Shown: positions 42,481 through 50,510 of the stretch, piece by piece
Position numbering within the stretch: position 1 is the first letter of the stretch
Layout: each line of letters opens with the position of its first letter
NCBI RefSeq assembly: GCF_025791835.1
Contig: NZ_JAOXLP010000010.1
Coordinates: 62,001-126,000 of the forward strand
DNA length: 64,000 nucleotides
Reading direction: 5' to 3'
Source of the DNA: Roseomonas xinghualingensis
GTDB lineage: Bacteria > Pseudomonadota > Alphaproteobacteria > Acetobacterales > Acetobacteraceae
Position numbers and translations under genes: made by a program
Notes under the pieces: model-generated
Seen by the model: the letters and a program-made list of their open reading frames with translations, nothing else
Told to the model about the DNA's origin: nothing
Databases searched by the model: none

Positions 42481-44820
42481 CTATTCCGCCGCCAGCCGCG
42501 CCCCGGCGCCGCTGGCGGCAAGGGCCCGCCAGACCTTCTCCGGTGTCAGCGGCATGTCGAGATGCGCGATGCCCAGCGCATCGCAGACCGCCGAGACTAT
42601 GGCTGGCGGCGCCCCGCAGGCGCCGCCCTCCCCTGCCCCCTTCACGCCAAGGTCGTTGGTGGGGGTTGGTACGATGTTCAACGCCAGATCGAATTCGCAG
42701 CCGTCACCCGCGCGGGGCATGCAGTAGTCCTGGAAGGTGCTGGTGAGGAACTGTCCGCTTTCGGGATCGTAGCGAGCCTCCTCCATCAGGGCCTGGCCGA
42801 TGCCGGTCATGATGCCGCCATGCATCTGGCCGTGGACGAGGAGCGGGTTGATGACATTGCCCACGTCATCCACCGCCGCGTAACGGACCAGCGCGACGCG
42901 GCCGGTCTCGGGATCCACCTCGACCTCGGCGACATGGCATCCGTTCGGGAAGTTGCACTCGCTGTCGCGCACATAGGTCAGCGCCTCATCGAGGCCGGGC
43001 GTCTCGCCTTCCGGCAGTTGCGCCGGATCATGCGCGGTGGCGACCACGCGGGACCAGTCGAGGTCCAGATCGGTGCCGGCGACGCGGAAGCGGCCGTCGG
43101 ACAGTTCCACATCCTCCGGCGCCGCCTCCAGCAGATGGGCAGCGATGCGGCGGGCCTTCTCCACGACGGCGTTGCTCGTCCGCAGCACGGCGACACCGCC
43201 CATCTGCGATGAGCGCGAGCCGCCCGTGCCCGTTCCCTGCTCGATTTCATCCGTGTCGCCCTGGATGAGGACAATATCCCTTGGCGGAATGCCCAGGCGA
43301 TCGGCCACGATCTGCGCGAAGGCGGTTTCGTGCCCCTGGCCGTGGCTGAAGGTGCCGACGCGGATCTCGGCCTTGCCCTCAGGGGTGATGCGGAGCCGCG
43401 CATGCTCGCTGGGCAGGCCGCCCGAGGCCTCGATGAAATAGCCGAGGCCGATGCCGCGTAGCCTGCCGCGCGACCGCGCCTCCGCGCGGCGGGCCTGGAA
43501 GCCATCCCAGTCAGCCAGGCGCAGCGCCATGGCCTGGGTGCCGGGGAAGTCGCCGCTGTCGATCAGGTTCCCGACCACGTTGCGGTAGGGCATCTGCTCG
43601 GGACGGACATAGTTGCGGCGGCGGATCTCGTCGCGCCCGATGCCGAAGGCGGCGGCGGCCTGATCGAAGAGGCGCTCCATGATATAGGCCGTCTCGGGCC
43701 GCCCGGCGCCGCGGAAACTGTCGGTCGGCACGGTGTTGGTGAAGACGCAGCGGACCTGGTTGTTGATGGCCTGCACGTCATAGACCGTGCCCATGATGCG
43801 GGCGCCCGCGACGGTGGGAATGCGCGCGCCCATGTCCTGCAGATAGGCGCCCATGCCCGCGACGGTGCGGATGCGAACCCCAAGGCATTTCGCCTTTTCG
43901 TCCAGCGCCATTTCGGCGCGCGTCACCTGGTCCCGGCCATGGGGGTCGGACTGGAAGGTTTCGGTCCGGCCGGCAAGCCACTTCACCGGGCGGCCGAGGC
44001 GCTTCGCGGCCCAGAGCACCATGGCATTCTCGGGCATCAGCTTGCCGCGCACGCCGAAGCCGCCGCCCACATCCGGGGAGATCACCCGCAGCTGCTCCGG
44101 CGGCACCTTCAGCGCGTGCTTGGCGAGGCCGTCACGCACGCGATGCGCCCCCTGGCTGGGGCCGTGAAAGGTGTAGCGGCCGGTGGCCGCATCCCACTGG
44201 CCCAGCGCGATGCGCGGCTCCATCGGGTTGCCGACCATGCGGTTGTTCACCAGCTCGATGGAGACCACGCGATGTGCGCCGGCGAAGGCAGCGTCGGTCT
44301 CCTCGGCACGTCCGCTGTCCCAGAACACGGCGGTGTTGTCCGGGCGGCCTTCCCAGATCACTGGGGCCTCCGGCCCGGCGGCGGCGGCTGTCTCGGTCAC
44401 GCTGGGGAGCGGATCGTAGTCGATCTCCACCAGTTCGGCGGCGTCCATCGCCTGCTGGCGCGTCTCAGCCACCACCAGCACGACGGGATCGCCGACATAG
44501 CGCACCCGCTCGGTCTGTAGGACCTCCCGCTTCGGGTCGAAAAGCGGAGCGTCGCGGCCGGGTACATCGAAAAGGGTGGGCAGCGGCCCAATGCCGTCCG
44601 CCTTTGCATCATGGCCCGTCAGCACCGCCAGCACGCCGGGCGTGGCCTCCGCCGCTTCGGTACCGATCGAAAGGATGCGCGCATGAGCGTGGGGGGAGCG
44701 GAGGATCACCACCTGGGCACAGCCCGGCGGGTCCATGTCATCCGTATAGCGGCCCTGGCCGGTGAGGAGGCGGATGTCCTCGCGCCGCCGCACCGGCTGG
44801 CCGATCCCAAATTTCTCCAC
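42481..44820 (-). CDS. Molybdopterin-binding subunit of xanthine/CO dehydrogenase family
   Basis: This 779-residue large subunit resembles form II CoxL-type proteins. It opens with FGIGQPVRRREDIRLLTGQG and has FRGAGRPETAYIMERLFDQA near residue 370. The cofactor loops GQGHETAFAQIVADRLG and GGSRSSQMGG are present, with the catalytic Glu in GVKGAGEGGACGAPPA near the C-terminus. It would hydroxylate an aldehyde or N-heterocycle. The FAD and iron-sulfur subunits are not adjacent. The start is the GTG at 44818-44820, about five bases after GGAGGG. The open frame further upstream is not protein-like. Confidence 0.87.
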   Translation of the reverse strand: MEKFGIGQPVRRREDIRLLTGQGRYTDDMDPPGCAQVVILRSPHAHARILSIGTEAAEATPGVLAVLTGHDAKADGIGPLPTLFDVPGRDAPLFDPKREVLQTERVRYVGDPVVLVVAETRQQAMDAAELVEIDYDPLPSVTETAAAAGPEAPVIWEGRPDNTAVFWDSGRAEETDAAFAGAHRVVSIELVNNRMVGNPMEPRIALGQWDAATGRYTFHGPSQGAHRVRDGLAKHALKVPPEQLRVISPDVGGGFGVRGKLMPENAMVLWAAKRLGRPVKWLAGRTETFQSDPHGRDQVTRAEMALDEKAKCLGVRIRTVAGMGAYLQDMGARIPTVAGARIMGTVYDVQAINNQVRCVFTNTVPTDSFRGAGRPETAYIMERLFDQAAAAFGIGRDEIRRRNYVRPEQMPYRNVVGNLIDSGDFPGTQAMALRLADWDGFQARRAEARSRGRLRGIGLGYFIEASGGLPSEHARLRITPEGKAEIRVGTFSHGQGHETAFAQIVADRLGIPPRDIVLIQGDTDEIEQGTGTGGSRSSQMGGVAVLRTSNAVVEKARRIAAHLLEAAPEDVELSDGRFRVAGTDLDLDWSRVVATAHDPAQLPEGETPGLDEALTYVRDSECNFPNGCHVAEVEVDPETGRVALVRYAAVDDVGNVINPLLVHGQMHGGIMTGIGQALMEEARYDPESGQFLTSTFQDYCMPRAGDGCEFDLALNIVPTPTNDLGVKGAGEGGACGAPPAIVSAVCDALGIAHLDMPLTPEKVWRALAASGAGARLAAE

Positions 44821-44926
44821 ACATCCCTCCGCCACTTGTTTCGGCGCAGTATAGGCGTGGCGAAGGGTACCGGAAGCCCGGCGGGCAGCCCCGCCGGGTT
44901 GGTCCGTCAGAGGGGTTGCCTTGCCC

Positions 44927-45340
44927 TCAGCGGGCGATCTCCTCGATGGAGTAGCCGAAGGCCGCAACGCCTTCCGCAAGGTAGTCGCCGAACAGTTCCA
45001 TGTTGGTCAGGTATTCCGCAGCGGTGCCAGCCTCGTTGCGTTCCTTGGCCAGGCGGAGCGCCTCATCCCATTCCGAGGCATCGTAATCGCCCCGGCCGAT
45101 CCAAGTGAGCGCGATCAAGGCCGCCTGCTCATCCTCGTTCAGTTCGTCGATGAGGCCCTTCAGCGTGTCGGCCAGCGCGTCCGGATCGTTCTCGTCCGGT
45201 ACCTCCTCATCCTGGACATCCTCGTTGTTGGCTTCCTCCTCCAGCTCGCCGACGGCGCGGGCGGCGTCGATAATGCCCGCGATGGTCGCGAGGCTGACGA
45301 CGAGATCCACCTCGTCATCGGGATCGGAACGGTCGCTCAT
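44927..45340 (-). CDS. DUF3775 family protein
   Basis: This 137-residue acidic protein has an Asp/Glu-rich stretch at about residues 30-55 and the conserved core LNEDEQAALIALTWIGRGDY followed by EWDEALRLAKER and NMELFGDYLAEGVAAFGYS. The pattern is the DUF3775 family of alphaproteobacteria, which has no known function. The ATG at 45338-45340 follows GAGAGGCGG. There are no cysteines or membrane segments. Confidence 0.78.
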   Translation of the reverse strand: MSDRSDPDDEVDLVVSLATIAGIIDAARAVGELEEEANNEDVQDEEVPDENDPDALADTLKGLIDELNEDEQAALIALTWIGRGDYDASEWDEALRLAKERNEAGTAAEYLTNMELFGDYLAEGVAAFGYSIEEIAR

Positions 45341-45455
45341 CTTTGCCGCCTCTCTCAGATTAGCCTTGCTGCCGGCCAACGCCGCAGGCCGCTCCCGGCT
45401 GCGCGCCGGATCGCAATTTCGGTGCGGGGATTCCAGGCACCGTCGGAACGATGGC

Positions 45456-45734
45456 CTATTCCTCCTCGCGCTCGATCATCCGGCGTCCGCGGATCGGCGA
45501 CACATCGACAGGGCCGCCCAGGGCCTGCGCCAGTTCGGACCTGTCGCCCGCCTGGAACTCGCCGGGGGAGACGGGCTCGTCGGCCGTACCTGCGGCAGGG
45601 TCCTCGCCCCGCTCCGGCGCCTTGCGTCCATGCGCCTGGCGCCGGGCACGCGGACTGTCCTGGATAGGGTCCACGCCCCTCTGTGAATCGGTGATCGGGG
45701 AATTGCCGGGCAGTCCGTCTGACTTGTCGCTCAT
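45456..45734 (-). CDS. Hypothetical hydrophilic protein
   Basis: This 92-residue protein is rich in Pro, Arg, Gly and Asp with no hydrophobic core, and is probably disordered. It starts MSDKSDGLPGNSPITDS. The upstream DNA contains CTCCTTAGAGG on the coding side as a possible ribosome-binding area. The C-terminus is PIRGRRMIEREEE. No family was recognised. It may be a small stress-type disordered protein or a spurious frame. Confidence 0.45.
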   Translation of the reverse strand: MSDKSDGLPGNSPITDSQRGVDPIQDSPRARRQAHGRKAPERGEDPAAGTADEPVSPGEFQAGDRSELAQALGGPVDVSPIRGRRMIEREEE

Positions 45735-45902
45735 AGCCGCGCTCCCTCTAAGGAGGAGAGAACGTCGCCTCGCAGGGGCAGTTGCCCGTATCGCCATGGA
45801 CGGCACAGCGTGAAGGGGCCCCTGGATTGGGCTGCCTGCACCTTGTCAGGCGCGGAAGCCGGACGCAGGCTCCGGCCAGTTTCATCCTGGGGAGGGAAAT
45901 CC

Positions 45903-46643
45903 ATGGCGGATCGCTATGCCGTCGTCACCGGCGCGGGGACGGGAATCGGGCGGGCGGCGGCGCAGGCGCTGCTGGCGGATGGCTGGAGCGTGGCGGTGCT
46001 CGGCCGTCGCCTGGCGCCATTGGAAGAGACCATCGCGGGCCATGCGAAGGCCTTCGCCATCAGTACGGATGTGGGCGTGCGGGAGCAGGTGGAAGCCGCC
46101 TTCGCCCAGGTGAAGGACCGCTTCGGCCGGCTGGACGTACTGTTCAACAATGCCGGGCGCGGGGCCCCCGCCGTGGATTTCGACGAGCTGTCGCATGAGG
46201 ACTGGACCGGCGTGGTGGCCGCCAACCTGAACGGCAGTTTCTACTGTGCCCAGGCCGCCTACCGGATCATGAAGAACCAGTCGCCAAAGGGCGGGCGGAT
46301 CATCAACAACGGTTCGATCAGCGCCCATGCGCCCCGCCCTGGTGCCGCCGCCTACACGGCGACCAAGCATGCCATCACCGGGCTGACGAAGCAGATCAAC
46401 CTGGATGGCCGCAAGCACGACATCACCTGCGGGCAGATCGATGTCGGCAATGCCGCGACGCCCATGACCGAGCGCATGGCCAAGGGCGTGCCGCAGCCGG
46501 ACGGCTCGATGATGGTGGAGCCGCGGATGGATGTGCAGCATGTGGGCCGCGCCGTGGCGCATATGGCCTCGCTGCCGCTGGATGCGAACATCCCCTTCAT
46601 GACCATCATGGCCACGAAGATGCCCTTCATCGGGCGCGGCTGA
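45903..46643 (+). CDS. Short-chain dehydrogenase/reductase
   Basis: This 246-residue classical SDR has the coenzyme motif TGAGTGIGRAAA at residue 10, NNAGRG near residue 84, catalytic Ser in NNGSISAHAPRPG near residue 138 and the YTATK Tyr-Lys pair near residue 152. The NADP or NAD preference is not obvious. The substrate is unknown. The start is ATG 45903, following a GGGAGGGAAAT run. It converges on the polyprenyl synthase gene across a strong hairpin. Confidence 0.86.
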   Translation: MADRYAVVTGAGTGIGRAAAQALLADGWSVAVLGRRLAPLEETIAGHAKAFAISTDVGVREQVEAAFAQVKDRFGRLDVLFNNAGRGAPAVDFDELSHEDWTGVVAANLNGSFYCAQAAYRIMKNQSPKGGRIINNGSISAHAPRPGAAAYTATKHAITGLTKQINLDGRKHDITCGQIDVGNAATPMTERMAKGVPQPDGSMMVEPRMDVQHVGRAVAHMASLPLDANIPFMTIMATKMPFIGRG

Positions 46644-46655
46644 GAACAGAGGCTG

Positions 46656-46681
46656 GCGCGCCCGCTTCGGGGCGGGCGCGC
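46656..46681. terminator. 10-bp GC hairpin between convergent genes
   Basis: GCGCGCCCGC (46656-46665) pairs with GCGGGCGCGC (46672-46681) around TTCGGG. It lies in the 48-base gap between the SDR and polyprenyl synthase stops and is followed by GGCTTTC. A bidirectional terminator is likely. Confidence 0.6.
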
Positions 46682-46691
46682 GGCTTTCGCG

Positions 46692-47711
46692 CTACCTTGC
46701 GCGGGCGATGCAGAACTCGACGATGCCGGCGAGCGCGCGGCGCTCCGGCCCGTCCGGGAAGATGGCAAGGGCTTCCAATGCGCGGCTCCCGTATTCGCGG
46801 GCGCGCTCGATAGTGGCGGCCAGCGTCCCGCGCGACTGCATGAGGGCGATGGCCCTGTCCAGATCGTCCTCCGCCTGCTCGCGCTCTTCCAGCACCCGGC
46901 GCCAGAAGGCCTTCTCCTCCTCATCGGCGGAGTTGAAAGCGAGCAGGATCGGAAGGGTGATCTTGCCCTCGCGGAAGTCGTCGCCGACCGTCTTGCCAAG
47001 CGCGGCCTGGCTGGCCGAGTAGTCCAGCGCGTCATCCACCAGCTGGAATGCGACGCCGAGGGAGCGGCCATATTCGCGCAGCGCCTCGGCCTCCTCCTGC
47101 GGGCGGTCGGCCACCACGGCGCCGATCTCGGTGGCGGCGGCGAAAAGGGCGGCGGTCTTGCCCTCGATCACCTGGAGATACTGCTCCTCAGTGGTCGCGG
47201 TGTCGTTCTGCGTCACCAGCTGCAGCACCTCGCCCTCCACGATGGTGGCGGAGGCGGTGGCGAGGATGTCCAGCACGCGCACCGAGCCATCGGCCACCAT
47301 CATCTGGAAGGCGCGGGCGAAGAGGAAGTCGCCGACCAGCACACTCGGCTTGTTGCCGAAGACGGCATTGGCGCTGGGGGCGCCGCGGCGGAGGGCGCTT
47401 TCGTCCACCACGTCATCATGCAGAAGCGTGGCCGTGTGGAGGAATTCCACGCAAGCGGCGAGCACAATATGGCGCTCCCCCTGGTGGCCGCAGAGCCTGG
47501 CGGCGGCCAGGGTCAGCAATGGCCGGATGCGCTTGCCTCCGGCCGCGACCAGATGGGCCGCGAGCTGCGGGATCAGCGCGACCGGGCTCTGCATCCGCTC
47601 GACGATGAGGCGGTTGCAGGCTTCGAGATCGCTTCGCACAAGCTCTGTTAGCGCTTCCAGCGCATGCTCGGGATCGCGCGCAGAGGTGACGGGCGCGGTG
47701 GTGACGCTCAC
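46692..47711 (-). CDS. ispB: Polyprenyl diphosphate synthase (ubiquinone side chain)
   Basis: This 339-residue trans-prenyltransferase has the first Asp-rich motif as ATLLHDDVVDESALRRG near residue 100 and the second as FQLVDDALDYSASQAALGK near residue 230. The GGKRIRPLLTLAAARLCG substrate loop is near residue 60. It elongates farnesyl diphosphate to the octa- or decaprenyl chain of ubiquinone. Chain length cannot be read with certainty. The start is a GTG at 47709-47711, giving MSVTTAPVTS. The longer frame upstream is not protein-like. It is divergent from a DUF2007/methyltransferase pair, an arrangement seen in related bacteria. Confidence 0.9.
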   Translation of the reverse strand: MSVTTAPVTSARDPEHALEALTELVRSDLEACNRLIVERMQSPVALIPQLAAHLVAAGGKRIRPLLTLAAARLCGHQGERHIVLAACVEFLHTATLLHDDVVDESALRRGAPSANAVFGNKPSVLVGDFLFARAFQMMVADGSVRVLDILATASATIVEGEVLQLVTQNDTATTEEQYLQVIEGKTAALFAAATEIGAVVADRPQEEAEALREYGRSLGVAFQLVDDALDYSASQAALGKTVGDDFREGKITLPILLAFNSADEEEKAFWRRVLEEREQAEDDLDRAIALMQSRGTLAATIERAREYGSRALEALAIFPDGPERRALAGIVEFCIARAR

Positions 47712-47800
47712 GCGGGCATTGACCTGTCCATAGGGGGCGGCACCATAACGGCGGGGGGGATGAGCGGCAACCGCAGCGGCCCCACCGTCAGGGGAATGCA

Positions 47801-48019
47801 ATGATCTGCGTATTGCTGTCCGAAGGCGATCCTGTCCGGCTGGGCTTCCTTCAGGCCCTGTTGCGGGATGGCGGGCTGCGCCCCCTGCTGCTGGACGCCC
47901 ATATCAGTGCCGTGGAGGGACGGATCGGCGCCTTCCCCCAGCGCCTGGCCGTTCCGGAGGAGGAAGCCGCGGCCGCAGAGGCGCTTCTGCGAGAGGCTGG
48001 TGAATGGCGGGAACCCTGA
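47801..48019 (+). CDS. DUF2007 small protein
   Basis: This 72-residue protein has the DUF2007 core: a first strand-helix ICVLLSEGDPVRLGFLQALL and then LRPLLLDAHISAVEGRIG followed by FPQRLAVPEEEAAAAEALL. The family is described only as a putative signal-transducing or PII-like small domain. It starts at ATG 47801 and overlaps the following methyltransferase gene by 16 bases, so the two are translated as a unit. Confidence 0.8.
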   Translation: MICVLLSEGDPVRLGFLQALLRDGGLRPLLLDAHISAVEGRIGAFPQRLAVPEEEAAAAEALLREAGEWREP

Positions 48020-48753
48020 TCGCCGGTGAGGTCCATACCCTGCTGGGCGGTATGGTCCGGCTGAGGCAGCCGGATCATGGGCTGCGTGCGGGGCTGGATG
48101 CCGTGATGCTGGCGGCCTCGGTCGATGCCCGGCCGGGGCAGGTGGTGCTGGATGCGGGCTGCGGGCCTGGTGGCGTGTTCCTCAGCGTGCTGGCCCGCTG
48201 CCCGGGCGTGCGCGCCGTGGCGGTGGAACGCGACCCTGTCCTGGCAGCACTGGCGAGGGAGAATGCCGCCCTGAACGGATGGGCGGAGCAGGTGGAGGTG
48301 TTGGAAGGGGATGTGGCCGATCCCCTTCTGCGGGCTCGGCTGCCCCGCTGCGATCATGCGGTGAGCAACCCGCCTTACTGGCCCGGCGGCTCCATGCCGC
48401 CCGAGGCGCTGCGGGCCGGGGCCACCCATGATGGCGGGCTGGGGCTGGAGGCCTGGGCGAGCCTGCTGGCGTCTTCGCTCAGGGGCGGCGGATGGGCGGC
48501 GATGGTCCTGCCGGCCGCCCGGCTGGATGAAGGGATTGCCGCGCTGCGCGGGGCCCGGCTGGGTGGAATCGCGCTGATGCCGCTCTGGCCGCGCGCCGGA
48601 CTGGCGGCCAAGCGGGTGCTGATTCGCGCCCGCCAGGGTTCCCGCAGCCCAGCCTCAGTCCTGCCGGGACTGGTGCTGCACGGGGAGAACGGGTGGACAG
48701 ATGCGGCCGATGCGGTCCTGCGGGGAGCCCTCCTACCCTGGGCTTCCGGCTGA
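48004..48753 (+). CDS. TrmN6-like methyltransferase
   Basis: This 249-residue SAM-dependent methyltransferase has motif I VVLDAGCGPGGVFLSVLAR near residue 50, an acidic strand end in AVAVERDPVLA and the N6-adenine-type catalytic motif SNPPYWPGG near residue 120. The family methylates adenine 37 of tRNA-Val or, in relatives, other amines. It overlaps DUF2007 and ends in a strong hairpin. Confidence 0.83.
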   Translation: MAGTLIAGEVHTLLGGMVRLRQPDHGLRAGLDAVMLAASVDARPGQVVLDAGCGPGGVFLSVLARCPGVRAVAVERDPVLAALARENAALNGWAEQVEVLEGDVADPLLRARLPRCDHAVSNPPYWPGGSMPPEALRAGATHDGGLGLEAWASLLASSLRGGGWAAMVLPAARLDEGIAALRGARLGGIALMPLWPRAGLAAKRVLIRARQGSRSPASVLPGLVLHGENGWTDAADAVLRGALLPWASG

Positions 48754-48762
48754 AGCCCAGGG
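48736..48762 (+). terminator. Hairpin at the end of the methyltransferase gene
   Basis: CCCTGGGCTT (48736-48745) and AAGCCCAGGG (48753-48762) pair perfectly around CCGGCTG. The stop codon TGA at 48751-48753 lies at the start of the right arm. No T-run follows. It separates two convergent genes. Confidence 0.5.
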
Positions 48763-48773
48763 CGGAGTCCCGG

Positions 48774-49049
48774 CTAGTCCCGGCTCTCCGGGTGCCGCAG
48801 GAGCCAGAGCCGCTCATGGGCCGCCACGAGGCTTTCCATGTTCTTGCGGCGATTGGTGTCCGGGGAAACCGTGCGGCGGGTGATGATCATCTCGAGGATG
48901 CGGAGCATCTCCTCGGCCACCTCGAAATCACCCTGATCGCAGGCATGATGAAAGGCTATGAGGATCTTGTCCGTCAGCCGACGCGTATGCCGGAGCCCCG
49001 CAGTCGGGCGACCCGCTGGCCTTGAACCTTCTGGCTCGTCCGCCGCCAT
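48774..49049 (-). CDS. Hypothetical alphaproteobacterial protein
   Basis: This 91-residue protein has a helical core TDKILIAFHHACDQGDFEVA and then EMLRILEMIITRR and NRRKNMESLVAAHERLWLLR. It looks like a small all-helical protein. The start chosen is ATG 49047-49049, 11 bases after GGGAGG. An upstream in-frame extension to 49103 exists. I recall similar short proteins in related genomes but no named family. Confidence 0.6.
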   Translation of the reverse strand: MAADEPEGSRPAGRPTAGLRHTRRLTDKILIAFHHACDQGDFEVAEEMLRILEMIITRRTVSPDTNRRKNMESLVAAHERLWLLRHPESRD

Positions 49050-49306
49050 GCCGAATGCAACCTCCCCAACCCGTTCAGATGCCGCGCCGGGAGCCGGCGC
49101 CAAGCCCCCTCACCTCGGGAGCGCAGATGCAGCATAACCGCGCAGCGCGGGATCGTGAACGGGCCCACACCCGAGAACGGCAGCAAAGCGCGGGGCGTTG
49201 CAGCAAATCACTCACGGAGTGACGAGATCAAAGATGGCTCGCCGCCACCGTCGCCACACTCAAACCACTCCGTTAACGTTCATGCAATCCCTAACCAGCG
49301 CCGCAA

Positions 49307-49329
49307 GCGGCCACCCCATGGGTGACCGC
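49307..49329. terminator. Hairpin downstream of nrdB
   Basis: GCGGCCACCC (49307-49316) and GGGTGACCGC (49320-49329) form a 10-bp stem with one mismatch and a three-base loop, just after the nrdB stop. There is no T-run on the nrdB side. The remaining 260 bases between 49050 and 49307 show no other gene. Confidence 0.45.
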
Positions 49330-49338
49330 CCGTAAGGC

Positions 49339-50406
49339 TCAGTGCCGCGGCGCCTCGCCCAACACGATCTCGCCCTGGGGTTGCGGCGAGCCGTTGAAGG
49401 CATGGTCTGCGAAGGCTTCCTCCCAGGTGCCCTGGGTCGAGGCGCGCGAGTACTCGGTCGCGCGGTTCTCGAAGAAGTTGGTGTGCTCCACCGCGTTCAA
49501 CATCTCATCGAGCCAGGGCAGCGGGTTCTTCTCGATATGGTAGAGTGGCTCGAGGCCCAGCTGCTGCAGGCGGCGGTCGGCGATGAAACGGATATACTCC
49601 TTCGTCTCCGCCGCGCTCAGCCCCTCGACATCACCCATGTTGAAGGCGAGGTCGATGAAGGCGTCCTCGTGGTCCACGATGGTCGCGCAGATCAGGTAGA
49701 GATCGCGGCGCAGCTCCTCGGTCCAGATCTCCGGGTTCTCCTGCACGAAGGTGCGGAAGAGGCGGATGACGGAGAGGCAGTGCAGCGTTTCATCGCGCAC
49801 GGACCAGGAGACGATCTGACCCATCCCCTTCATCTTGTTGTGGCGCGGGAAGTTCATGAGGATGGCGAAGGAGGCGAAGAGCTGCAGCCCCTCGGTAAAG
49901 GCACCGAACGCGGCCAGCGTCTTCGCGATCTCGGTCTTATTCTCGACCGAGAAGTTCTGCATGTAGTCGTACTTGTCCTTCATCTCCTTGTATTTGAGGA
50001 AGGCCGAGTACTCGAGCTCGGGCATGCCGATGGTGTCGAGGAGATGGCTGTAGGCCGCGATGTGGATCGTCTCGATGTTCGAGAAGGCCGACAGCATCAT
50101 GAGCACCTCGGTCGGTTTGAATACCTGCGAGTAGTGCTTCATGTAGCAGTTGTTCACCTCGACATCCGCCTGGGTGAAGAAGCGGAAAATCTGGGTGAGA
50201 AGGTTGCGCTCGCCCTCCGTGAGGTTCTTCTGCCAGTCCTTCACGTCATCGGCCATCGGAACCTCTTCCGGCAGCCAATGGACGCGCTGCTGGGTCAACC
50301 AGGCGTCGTAAGCCCAGGGATAGCGGAAGGGCTTGTAGACGGGGTTGGCGGTCAGCAGGTCGAACTGCACAGGCAGTTCATCGGGGGAAACGGCGCCGTC
50401 GGGCAT
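49339..50406 (-). CDS. nrdB: Class Ia ribonucleotide reductase, beta subunit
   Basis: This 355-residue subunit holds the diiron-tyrosyl radical cofactor. Iron-ligand and radical regions are visible: FTQADVEVNN near residue 78, SNIETIHIAAYSHLL near residue 110 with Glu, His and the radical-position Tyr, and VSWSVRDETLHCLSVIRLF near residue 200 with Glu and His. The C-terminal FFENRATEYSRA and final residues would dock on NrdA. It lies 104 bases downstream of nrdA on the same strand. It makes deoxynucleotides aerobically and is essential. Confidence 0.95.
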   Translation of the reverse strand: MPDGAVSPDELPVQFDLLTANPVYKPFRYPWAYDAWLTQQRVHWLPEEVPMADDVKDWQKNLTEGERNLLTQIFRFFTQADVEVNNCYMKHYSQVFKPTEVLMMLSAFSNIETIHIAAYSHLLDTIGMPELEYSAFLKYKEMKDKYDYMQNFSVENKTEIAKTLAAFGAFTEGLQLFASFAILMNFPRHNKMKGMGQIVSWSVRDETLHCLSVIRLFRTFVQENPEIWTEELRRDLYLICATIVDHEDAFIDLAFNMGDVEGLSAAETKEYIRFIADRRLQQLGLEPLYHIEKNPLPWLDEMLNAVEHTNFFENRATEYSRASTQGTWEEAFADHAFNGSPQPQGEIVLGEAPRH

Positions 50407-50510
50407 GGCGATGATCCTGGGTGTTCGTTGGACGAGCTTGGGCGTTTCCCGGCGGGCCTCAGCCCGCCAGCCGGCACGTCAGATTGCGGCCGCCCCAAGG
50501 GGCGGTCGAA

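Noticed and set aside
42466-42490. Weak inverted repeat GGCGGA / TCCGCC between the amidohydrolase and molybdopterin subunit genes.
   Set aside because: With only six base pairs and 13 bases between them, it is expected by chance in this composition.
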